Notes: generated from the sequence alone by a model not told the origin. A stretch of DNA of 10,599 nt from an uncultured Candidatus Saccharibacteria bacterium (GCA_946479835.1 CAMLHD010000027.1:1-10599), one strand, 5' to 3'. Positions 5,678 to 10,599 are shown, counted from the stretch's first letter. A program made the numbers and translations.

Positions 5678-6121
5678 ATGGAAAAAGAATCGGACGATGC
5701 GCCTAAGAACGAACGGGAACATAAAGTAGCCGCCCATGCCCGCGCCAAACTGCTACGCGAACTTGGCGGCAAGGATTCGTTCGTCGGCAAGCAGACCAGA
5801 GGCTTCATGAACTTTATCCGCGAGCAAGGGGTGGTCAGCCTGGCCGTAGGCTTGGCATTGGGTACGGCCGCTACGGTGCTAGTCAAATCCATCGTCGACA
5901 ACATGATAACTCCTGTCATTGGCGCGGTATTGCCCGGCGGTTCGGATCTGGCCGGCAAGTATTTCTGCCTGACCACAGGGCCAAACGGCGAGTGTATGAA
6001 CAAGATAAGCTGGGGTATCGTTATCAGCAACTTGATAACTTTCTTTGCCATGGCAGCCATCATCTACTTTGTCGTAAAAGGGCTGAAGTTAGACAAGCTC
6101 GACAAGAAAAAAGAGGATTAG
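5678..6121 (+). CDS. mscL: Large-conductance mechanosensitive channel
   Basis: Membrane-tension-gated pore that releases solutes on hypo-osmotic shock; the family assembles as a homopentamer. The 147-residue protein has the MscL layout: pore helix TM1 (about 51-75, VVSLAVGLALGTAATVLVKSIV), conserved DNMITPVIGAVLPGG (74-88), an external loop, TM2 (about 112-134) and a charged C-terminus. G58 aligns with the gate residue G22 of E. coli MscL, and E. coli D18 is replaced by S54. Unusually, about 40 charged residues precede the usual N-terminal amphipathic helix; most MscL proteins begin there. The external loop carries two Cys (C97, C106). The start is supported by AAAAGGA upstream. If the N-terminal extension were not translated, M44 would be the nearest internal start. 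Confidence 0.95.
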   Translation: MEKESDDAPKNEREHKVAAHARAKLLRELGGKDSFVGKQTRGFMNFIREQGVVSLAVGLALGTAATVLVKSIVDNMITPVIGAVLPGGSDLAGKYFCLTTGPNGECMNKISWGIVISNLITFFAMAAIIYFVVKGLKLDKLDKKKED

Positions 6122-6143
6122 CGGTTTGCACACTCAAAAAGTG

Positions 6144-6173
6144 TATACTTGAAGCAAACAACTAATTAAGGGG
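6144..6173 (+). promoter_or_regulatory. -10 element and ribosome binding site of the 94-residue membrane protein
   Basis: TATACT (6144-6149) lies 32 bases before ATG 6182, and AAGGGG (6168-6173) lies 8 bases before it. This is a leadered promoter, unlike most leader genes of the window. A 5-bp hairpin ACACT-CAAAA-AGTGT precedes and touches the -10; it has no T tract, so I do not call it a terminator of mscL. Confidence 0.45.
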
Positions 6174-6181
6174 TAATAAAA

Positions 6182-6466
6182 ATGTACATCAGAAAATTCT
6201 TACAACGGGGCGATGCCGCTTCGGTTGTGGTTGCCGTGGTACTGGCGATGATCTTAGTATCGCTTATCACCACCGTTACCATCGAGCCCACCAGCAAGCT
6301 GGTCGAGCTGCTTGGCGGCAGCGAACAATTCGGTTTCAGCGGCGTGGGCTGGCAGGACCGCTATGTAGCGCCGTTGGTATCGGCTTTGCTGCAGGTACTG
6401 GCGCTTGAGCTGGTACTAAGGCTGGTTGTACCTATACGCGGTGCGCTCGTCCGCCGCAAGCGCTAA
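6182..6466 (+). CDS. Small two-helix membrane protein, unknown function
   Basis: I do not recognise this 94-residue protein. It has two hydrophobic segments, about 13-35 and 62-83, joined by a loop of about 26 residues (VELLGGSEQFGFSGVGWQDR in the middle). Basic residues sit at the N-terminus (YIRKFLQR) and especially at the C-terminus (RGALVRRKR), which by the positive-inside rule puts both ends in the cytoplasm and the loop outside. It has its own promoter and Shine-Dalgarno and is followed 15 bases later by a strong terminator, so it is a real, separately bounded gene. It lies after mscL in the same direction, but no functional link is shown. It could be a subunit or regulator of a larger membrane complex; that is speculation. 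Confidence 0.8.
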   Translation: MYIRKFLQRGDAASVVVAVVLAMILVSLITTVTIEPTSKLVELLGGSEQFGFSGVGWQDRYVAPLVSALLQVLALELVLRLVVPIRGALVRRKR

Positions 6467-6481
6467 ATTTTAGATAATAAG

Positions 6482-6513
6482 CCGGGCAGATTTGTAATCT
6501 AGCCCGGTTTTTT
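6482..6513 (+). terminator. Rho-independent terminator
   Basis: Long hairpin: CCGGGC-AGATT (6482-6492), loop TGT, AATCT (6496-6500), a bulged A, then GCCCGG (6502-6507) and six T (6508-6513). An 11-bp stem with one bulge ends the mscL / 94-residue-protein unit. The T run lies where the -35 of msrB would fall. Confidence 0.92.
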
Positions 6514-6530
6514 ATGTCCTAATATGGCGC

Positions 6531-6536
6531 TACAAT
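6531..6536 (+). promoter_or_regulatory. -10 element of the msrB operon
   Basis: TACAAT ends exactly 6 bases before ATG 6543, with no Shine-Dalgarno sequence between. Only 17 bases separate it from the upstream terminator, so the -35 contact would be the terminator's T run. A leaderless transcript is predicted. Confidence 0.5.
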
Positions 6537-6542
6537 AGGGGT

Positions 6543-6926
6543 ATGAAGAGCAAAGCGGAATTAAGTGAGGAACAAAAGCAGGTGATGTTCGAAGGCGCCA
6601 CCGAAGCTGCTTTTAGCGGCGCGTTGCTCAATAATCACGAGACCGGCGATTATATGTGTGCCAACTGCGGCGCCAAGCTGTTCGATTCGCTTGCGAAGTT
6701 CGATAGCAATTCCGGCTGGCCCAGCTTTAATAATCCGGCCAATACCCAGGCAGTAGAGCTGAAAGAAGATGATTCGCATGGCATGCACCGCATTGAAGTA
6801 AAATGCGCTAACTGCGGCATCCATCTGGGACATGTCTTCAACGATGCACCCCACCAGCCGACCGGGATGCGTTTCTGCATCAATTCCTGCACTTTGGATT
6901 TTAAGCCTAAAGGGCAAAGACCATGA
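6543..6926 (+). CDS. msrB: Peptide-methionine (R)-S-oxide reductase MsrB
   Basis: Repairs methionine-R-sulfoxide in proteins, normally with thioredoxin. The 127 residues show the complete SelR fold: zinc ligands CANC twice (C39/C42 and C88/C91), GWPSF (58-62), HLGHVF (94-99) and the catalytic motif RFCINS with nucleophile C112. After the motif, C116 replaces the usual small residue of the RYCINSAAL consensus and could act as a nearby second thiol; the usual resolving Cys position is not obvious elsewhere. ATG 6543 follows a -10-like box by 6 bases, so the mRNA is probably leaderless. It heads a three-gene operon, overlapping the next gene by four bases (ATGA). Confidence 0.97.
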   Translation: MKSKAELSEEQKQVMFEGATEAAFSGALLNNHETGDYMCANCGAKLFDSLAKFDSNSGWPSFNNPANTQAVELKEDDSHGMHRIEVKCANCGIHLGHVFNDAPHQPTGMRFCINSCTLDFKPKGQRP

Positions 6927-7324
6927 CGCTGACGACTAGCGACGACACCTTAAGCCTGGAGTTGCACGGCCGCGAACAGTTCTGGGCCATGAGAGCCAAG
7001 ATTAAAGTGCCGGCCGGCACCATCAAGAATATCCATTACGAACCTGAGTTCCAGGATTGGCGTAAATGGGAGGTGCGTATGCCCGGCACTCATGCGCCCA
7101 AGCTGCTGCTGGCGGGCTCGTATTGGACCGAAGAGGGCTGGGACTTCCTCTATATCAAGCGTCCGGTGGGCTTCATCAAGCCTAAAGTCACAAGCGTACT
7201 GGTAATCGAGACCGACCAGAACCGTTATTGTCGTATAGTGGTTAGTGTTGATGAAGCAGAAGGTAAAAAGGTAATTGACTGGTGGAAGAAATTCCAGAGC
7301 AAAAACTCCAAATCCAAGAAGTAA
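6923..7324 (+). CDS. Conserved hypothetical protein, possible bacterial PH-like fold
   Basis: Soluble protein of 133 residues, beta-rich, without signal peptide or membrane segment. The pattern recalls small uncharacterised proteins of actinobacteria and relatives: KVPAGTIKNIHYEP (28-41), then a tryptophan-rich block QDWRKWEVRMPGTHAP (44-59), LLLAGSYW..GWDFLYIKRP, VLVIET and RIVVSVDEAE. Alternating strands ending in a C-terminal helix (KKVIDWWKKFQSK) fit a PH-like barrel; this is inference, and I cannot name a function. The start ATG overlaps the msrB stop (ATGA) and has AAAGGG 8 bases upstream (6909-6914). The last 43 bases overlap the start of the CapA-like gene. Translational coupling with msrB suggests related control, not necessarily related chemistry. 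Confidence 0.75.
   Translation: MTLTTSDDTLSLELHGREQFWAMRAKIKVPAGTIKNIHYEPEFQDWRKWEVRMPGTHAPKLLLAGSYWTEEGWDFLYIKRPVGFIKPKVTSVLVIETDQNRYCRIVVSVDEAEGKKVIDWWKKFQSKNSKSKK
7267..7272 (+). promoter_or_regulatory. Shine-Dalgarno of the CapA-like gene
   Basis: AAAGGT lies 9 bases before GTG 7282, inside the upstream 133-residue gene. It supports the GTG start: an in-frame TGA just upstream (7276-7278) closes the frame, and no ATG lies between it and the membrane anchor. Confidence 0.5.
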
Positions 7325-8526
7325 AGCCGCCAAAATGGCGCCCCAGCCGCAAACAGCTGATAATCGCTGCGGCAGTTTTGGCTTTGATCACCGTGCTCGG
7401 ACTGCTGTTTTTTGTGTTCAGCCATAAGTCCGAAGCGCCTGGACCTGAATCGGCTGAACAATCGGCTGAGCAGCCGGAGGAAGCCCCGACTAACGTAAGG
7501 ATGCTAGCCACTGGCGATTGGATTGCCCACGACGCTATTAATCTTGAGGGCAAGACAGACAGTGGCTACAGCTACGCCTCGATGACCGAACCCTTTAAGA
7601 CTTATTTTGAAGCGGCGGACCTAAATTTTTGCAATCAAGCTACGCTGGCCGGCGGGGAGAGCTTCGGTATCAGCGGATACCCGATATTCAATGCTCCGTT
7701 TGAGTGGATTCACGATATGAAGGGCTTGGGCTGCAATGTCATCAACACCGGCACCAATCACACGAACGACAAAGGGCAGGGGCCGATCACTGCTCAGGCT
7801 GACGAATGGGACAAACAGCAAATTTTAGCCCATGCCGGCTCCAATCGAAGTGCCGAGGAGCAAAACAAAGTGCGTTATTTTGAGAATAACGGCATCAAAT
7901 TCGCTTTGCTCTCTTACAGCACCTATTCAAACACGCCCAACCCCAATCCTTACAGCTTGAACCGTTTCACGGAGCCGCTGGTTACCACGCAGATGACCGA
8001 AGCCAGGGCCCAGGCCGACATCGTTATCGTCAGCATGCGCTGGGGCACGGAATATTCGTCCGGCATCAATTCAGCGCAGGAAGAAGCGGCCCAGAAACTG
8101 GCCGGGCTTGGCGCCGATATTGTCCTGGGGCACGGCCCGCACGTTCTCGAGCCGGTCAAGCGACTATCGGGCCTGGACGGCCGCGAGACGATAGTTTGGT
8201 TCAGTTTAGGCAATTTCTTGAACGCCCAGCTGGAAACCGAGGCCCGCACAGGCTGTGTGGCAACCTTTACATTCGATATAGCCTCTAAGAAGCTGACAGA
8301 TTCGATGTGCCTGCCGTTTTATCAGCATTATGAATGGACAGCCGAAGCCAAGGCGGCCGAAAAACTGCTGGAACGCGACAACTTCTTGATCATGCCGCTC
8401 TATAAGGCAGACGGATATTTAGCAAAATCGCTGCTGGATACGACCGTGCAGGCCCAGATGGACCGCATCAGCGGGATCGTTAACACCTATACGAAGATTC
8501 CGGTCCATAACGCCGACGATCTATAA
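7282..8526 (+). CDS. CapA-like (PGA_cap) membrane-anchored metallophosphatase-fold protein
   Basis: Product of 414 residues from a GTG start: a cytoplasmic tail (1-24), one anchor helix (about 25-46), an acidic linker and an extracytoplasmic PGA_cap/CapA domain (about 72-350). Relatives take part in poly-gamma-glutamate capsule or other envelope polymer metabolism and have a calcineurin-like fold. Seen motifs: ATGDW (D79), FCNQATLAGG (116-125), NTGTNHTNDKG (155-165, N159/H160), SMRWGTEY (251-258), GHGPH (283-287, H284/H287) and WFSLGNF (306-312). Two usually conserved residues appear changed: the Glu of the NQE block is A120, and the His of the HWG block is R253. Four Cys lie outside the membrane (117, 151, 325, 343). 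The gene overlaps its upstream neighbour by 43 bases and ends one base from the convergent VanY-type gene. Substrate unknown, and no capB or capC is nearby. Confidence 0.88.
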   Translation: MEEIPEQKLQIQEVKPPKWRPSRKQLIIAAAVLALITVLGLLFFVFSHKSEAPGPESAEQSAEQPEEAPTNVRMLATGDWIAHDAINLEGKTDSGYSYASMTEPFKTYFEAADLNFCNQATLAGGESFGISGYPIFNAPFEWIHDMKGLGCNVINTGTNHTNDKGQGPITAQADEWDKQQILAHAGSNRSAEEQNKVRYFENNGIKFALLSYSTYSNTPNPNPYSLNRFTEPLVTTQMTEARAQADIVIVSMRWGTEYSSGINSAQEEAAQKLAGLGADIVLGHGPHVLEPVKRLSGLDGRETIVWFSLGNFLNAQLETEARTGCVATFTFDIASKKLTDSMCLPFYQHYEWTAEAKAAEKLLERDNFLIMPLYKADGYLAKSLLDTTVQAQMDRISGIVNTYTKIPVHNADDL

Positions 8527-8527
8527 T

Positions 8528-9325
8528 TTACGGATAATCAGGGGCGGCGGGGAGGCCGAAGAACTCTTCCAGGGTCTGGACTCCGGCGCGGTGCATTTCT
8601 TGCGCTAACTCCTTACCCACCCACCGCATGTGCCAGGGTTCGTAATCATAGCCGGTGACGCTCTCTTTACCGTTAGGGTAGCGAAGAATGAAGCCGTATT
8701 TGTGGGCGTTTGCCGCCAGCCATTTGCCCTCGGGCATATCCGCGAAACAGGCTTCCAGATGGCATTGCTGAGAGGCGGAGGTAGCGTCGAAGCTCAGGCC
8801 TGTCTGGTGCTCCGATGTTCCGGGCCGGGCGCTCAGGCGGTCGGCCGCCGCTTGGCCGTCTTCGGCCACGTAGCCGTTATAGAATTGGCGCTGCAGGGCC
8901 TCGGAGCGGTAACCGCTGCCGAATACCAGCGTTACCTCATCGGTCTTAGCGGCATCGAACATGCTTATCAGATCTGGCACGGCCTGGTTGCTGTATTTCA
9001 TCTGCTCGTTGCTGGCGCCAAGACGCAAGCGTACGCCCGGTACCACCAAGTCAGGTGGTACGTAGCCCTCGGGCAAGGGACGGGTCTTGTTGACTACCCA
9101 CCAGGGGCTGGCGGGCTGCTCGGTCGAATATTTGGTCTTATCGAAGCCGGCTGGCGGCTGCTCTTGCGCTTGTTCTTCTTCCGTAGTATCATCTGCTGTT
9201 TGGTTCTGCTCGGACGAGCCAGACTCAGGATTTTCATTAAATATATCGCGGAACTTCATAATGCCGAAGAGGACGGCAAACAGTAGTATTAGGAGTCCTA
9301 GGATGAACAACAGCTTCTTGAGCAT
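8528..9325 (-). CDS. VanY-type D-alanyl-D-alanine carboxypeptidase (peptidase M15B)
   Basis: Zn-dependent carboxypeptidase that trims the terminal D-Ala of peptidoglycan stem peptides. The 265 residues comprise an N-terminal anchor helix (4-23), an acidic Q/E-rich linker (about 30-60) and the catalytic domain. All catalytic motifs are present: SGYRS (137-141), SEHQTGLSFD (171-180; ligands H173 and D180) and EPWH (229-232; E229 base, H232 ligand). C188 and C193 (CHLEAC) probably form the disulfide seen in related enzymes. ATG 9325 puts the anchor directly at the N-terminus and follows TACAAT by 6 bases; an in-frame ATG at 9349 would add 8 residues that span this promoter. It is divergent from orn and convergent with the CapA-like gene, so two envelope proteins meet tail to tail. 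Confidence 0.95.
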   Translation of the reverse strand: MLKKLLFILGLLILLFAVLFGIMKFRDIFNENPESGSSEQNQTADDTTEEEQAQEQPPAGFDKTKYSTEQPASPWWVVNKTRPLPEGYVPPDLVVPGVRLRLGASNEQMKYSNQAVPDLISMFDAAKTDEVTLVFGSGYRSEALQRQFYNGYVAEDGQAAADRLSARPGTSEHQTGLSFDATSASQQCHLEACFADMPEGKWLAANAHKYGFILRYPNGKESVTGYDYEPWHMRWVGKELAQEMHRAGVQTLEEFFGLPAAPDYP

Positions 9326-9331
9326 GAAATT

Positions 9332-9341
9332 ATTGTACAAT
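9332..9341. promoter_or_regulatory. Symmetric divergent -10 palindrome (VanY gene / orn)
   Basis: ATTGTACAAT is a perfect 10-bp palindrome in the 24-bp gap between the VanY-type gene and orn. It contains TACAAT on both strands: plus 9336-9341, ending 8 bases before orn ATG 9350, and minus 9337-9332, ending 6 bases before ATG 9325. Neither gene has a Shine-Dalgarno, so both mRNAs would be leaderless. A repressor site is the alternative reading. Confidence 0.6.
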
Positions 9342-9349
9342 ATAGTCAA

Positions 9350-9919
9350 ATGACAGATAGAGAAACGCTGCCCACTAAGCTGCTCTGGATGGATTTGGAG
9401 TTCACCGACTTCGATTATCCTAACGCTCTGGTCTTAGAAGTTTCGGTAGAGGCTACAGATTTTAATTTCCAGACCCAAGGCAGCTACGAGGCCCGCATCA
9501 AGAACAATCCCGACAAGCTGGTGGAGAGGTTCAGGCTTAATACTTTTTGGCAGAGTTTTCCAGAGAACCGGGATTTTTTCCTGAAGAACAACGACCAGGG
9601 CAAGGGATTGAAACAGGTCGAGAACGAGCTGGTGGAGTTTGTCGAACAGCATTTTGGCTCGGAGCCGGCAATCTTGGCAGGCAACTCGATCCACTCTGAC
9701 CGGGCGGTAATCAAGGCCCACTGGCCGGCGCTTGATCTTAAGCTGCATTACCGGATGCTGGATGTATCGAGCCTCAAGGTCATCATGCAGGGCCGCTACG
9801 GCGTTGTTTATGAAAAAAAGAACAACCACCGGGCTTACGACGACATCCAGGCCTCGATAGCCGAGCTGCAGTTTTATCTGGACTATTTTGCTAAGACCGA
9901 GAAAAAAGATGACGCATAA
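9350..9919 (+). CDS. orn: Oligoribonuclease (DEDDh 3'-5' exoribonuclease)
   Basis: Degrades 2-5-nucleotide RNA fragments to mononucleotides, the last step of mRNA decay; homologues also cleave linear pGpG. All DEDDh residues are visible in 189 residues: D15 and E17 in WMDLE (13-17), D117 in AGNSIHSD (110-117), H160 and D164 in NHRAYDD (159-165). HYRMLDVSSLK (133-143) matches the conserved HYRxLDVSTLK block. After DLE the usual MTGLD is FTDFD, and the IEIA block reads LEVS, conservative variations. ATG 9350 is preceded 8 bases upstream by TACAAT and has no Shine-Dalgarno. The 3' end overlaps the MmcQ/YjbR gene by 11 bases, indicating co-transcription. Confidence 0.97.
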   Translation: MTDRETLPTKLLWMDLEFTDFDYPNALVLEVSVEATDFNFQTQGSYEARIKNNPDKLVERFRLNTFWQSFPENRDFFLKNNDQGKGLKQVENELVEFVEQHFGSEPAILAGNSIHSDRAVIKAHWPALDLKLHYRMLDVSSLKVIMQGRYGVVYEKKNNHRAYDDIQASIAELQFYLDYFAKTEKKDDA

Positions 9920-10253
9920 GGAAGTCGAAGAATATATCTTAAGCATGCCGAATGCCAGGCTGGATTATCCGTTCGGTGAAGACGTGGCCGTTTACAAAGT
10001 AAACGATAAGATGTTCGCGCTCATCCAGGAAAAAACCGACCCCGTAAATTTGAGCCTCAAATGCGATCCGGAGCTGTCAAAAGTCTTGCGCGAGCGTTAT
10101 GAAACCGTCATGGAAGGCTATCATCTTAATAAAAAGCACTGGAACACGATCCTGCTCACCGGGCAGCTTTCGTGGGACGAAGTCCAGGATCTTATCCGGC
10201 ATTCATATATTTTGGTCACCGAAGGCAAGGATAATCACTCGCCCGAGCTGTGA
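9909..10253 (+). CDS. MmcQ/YjbR family protein
   Basis: Small cytoplasmic protein of 114 residues of the MmcQ/YjbR family (DUF419). Members have a CyaY-like fold and are sometimes described as DNA binding; no secure function is known. Conserved features seen are the N-terminal helix, YPFGEDVAVYKVNDKMFAL (20-38), LSLKCDPE (48-55) and the strongly conserved EGYHLNKKHWNTI (69-81), ending with the LIRHSYILV helix. The start is taken as ATG 9909, 11 bases inside orn, with only a weak GAG-rich stretch upstream; a TTG at 9888 would add seven basic residues that look like orn shadow. It is presumably translated by coupling to orn. Confidence 0.92.
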   Translation: MTHKEVEEYILSMPNARLDYPFGEDVAVYKVNDKMFALIQEKTDPVNLSLKCDPELSKVLRERYETVMEGYHLNKKHWNTILLTGQLSWDEVQDLIRHSYILVTEGKDNHSPEL

Positions 10254-10273
10254 TATTCACTCGCGAGTAATTT

Positions 10274-10599
10274 TTACTGTGATATGACGTGCTTTATGTA
10301 ATCGATATCAAGTGGCAGATGTTTGAAAGCAATCATATAGGGAACAAGCGTACGTATTTCCTCTGGTGTTTGGGTGTGGAACGACTGCAGGCTCAAACGG
10401 TCCGTGTATACGCGTTTTAGGTACTCATAGTACCCGGCTGCTTGCAGATGCAGCATTTCCGGCGGGGTTCTACTGCCTTTCGAAAAATCAGGCTTGAAGG
10501 CCGATAAAATAACTGCCAGCGCAAACACCGTCATAGCAATCAGACTTAAGGGCTGGATAAAATTTATGTCATAGCGGGGATAGTTGATGCCCCAGTACT
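10274..10599 (-). CDS. C-terminal part of an unidentified membrane-linked protein
   Basis: The frame is open from the window end (10599) to TAA at 10274-10276, so at least 107 C-terminal residues are seen and the N-terminus lies outside. An internal Met at 10534 is not a likely start, because the frame continues upstream as YWGINYPRYDINFIQPLS without a stop. A hydrophobic stretch (INFIQPLSLIAMTVFALAVI plus a few residues, about 10510-10567) resembles a membrane helix. It is followed by KPDFSKGSRTPPEMLHLQAAGYY and a helical, charged tail ending KHVISQ. I do not recognise the family. It is convergent with the MmcQ/YjbR gene, with a 20-base gap and no clear terminator between them. Confidence 0.6.
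   Translation of the reverse strand, partial: YWGINYPRYDINFIQPLSLIAMTVFALAVILSAFKPDFSKGSRTPPEMLHLQAAGYYEYLKRVYTDRLSLQSFHTQTPEEIRTLVPYMIAFKHLPLDIDYIKHVISQ

Noticed and set aside
6130..6144. Hairpin ACACT-CAAAA-AGTGT after mscL as a terminator
   Set aside because: Only five base pairs and no T tract follows; it touches the -10 of the next gene, so it is more likely chance or part of that promoter.
8522..8527. TATAAT at the end of the CapA-like gene, possible promoter antisense to the VanY-type gene
   Set aside because: It is formed by the last codons and stop, no -35-like or extended -10 element is present, and no gene follows on the plus strand. Chance is enough to explain it.
8630..9286. 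218-residue plus-strand frame opposite the VanY-type gene
   Set aside because: It is the shadow of a gene whose catalytic motifs are complete; no start signal is seen.
10259..10268. Palindrome ACTCGCGAGT followed by AATTTTT between the MmcQ/YjbR gene and the last gene
   Set aside because: As a hairpin it leaves only a 3-bp stem with a CGCG loop, too weak for a terminator, and I cannot support a protein binding site.
10248..10285. Nine-base direct repeat CTGTGATAT (10248-10256 and 10277-10285)
   Set aside because: Both copies lie at or in coding ends; two copies of nine bases are expected by chance and no third copy or mobile-element context is present.
1..10599. CRISPR array, insertion sequence, prophage or toxin-antitoxin pair
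   Set aside because: No regularly spaced repeats, terminal inverted repeats, transposase or integrase motifs, or small paired toxin-like genes were found on either strand.

Overview
This window looks like a stretch of compact chromosome from a bacterium with mid-range G+C (about half, by eye). Genes lie on both strands, gaps are very short, and several stop codons overlap. UGA works as a stop (for example at the end of msrB), so the recoded genetic code of Gracilibacteria/SR1 does not apply. Reduced proteins (a half-length MFS transporter, a 177-residue alkyladenine glycosylase), leader genes without Shine-Dalgarno sequences, and single-copy wall genes (VanY and CapA types) recall Patescibacteria/CPR, perhaps Saccharibacteria. 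A small actinobacterium is a possible alternative. This taxonomic guess is inference from gene style, not from a marker comparison.

Layout. The window opens inside the 3' half of a tRNA-Ser (1-54), whose terminator hairpin lies inside the antisense end of a 3-methyladenine DNA glycosylase gene (57-590, minus). Divergent from it are a half-MFS transporter (625-1194), a DUF1801 protein (1210-1644) and a PIG-L/LmbE deacetylase (1646-2374). On the minus strand an ArsR-type repressor (2927-3211) leads an NADPH-dependent FMN reductase (2366-2905). A DUF1361 membrane protein diverges from arsR (3290-3961). Next come argS (3980-5638), mscL (5678-6121), a two-helix membrane miniprotein (6182-6466) and a strong terminator. 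An operon of msrB, an unrecognised 133-residue protein and a CapA-like membrane-anchored protein follows (6543-8526). A VanY-type D,D-carboxypeptidase (8528-9325, minus) faces it tail to tail. Oligoribonuclease orn with an MmcQ/YjbR protein (9350-10253) diverges from VanY, and the C-terminus of an unidentified protein (10274 to the window end, minus) closes the window.

How the genes fit together. Functions are mostly housekeeping: translation (tRNA-Ser, argS), RNA turnover (orn), repair of damaged DNA and protein (glycosylase, msrB), osmotic protection (mscL), wall chemistry (VanY, CapA-like) and one small redox regulon (ArsR plus FMN reductase). No mobile element, CRISPR array, prophage or obvious defence system is visible.

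The most striking signal is promoter architecture. Nine genes, nearly all first in their units, have a -10-like hexamer ending only 6-12 bases before the start codon and no Shine-Dalgarno sequence, which predicts leaderless or nearly leaderless mRNAs. Several downstream genes and two leadered ones do have Shine-Dalgarno sequences. Two divergent gene pairs appear to share symmetric back-to-back -10 elements. The clearest is the perfect palindrome ATTGTACAAT between the VanY gene and orn.
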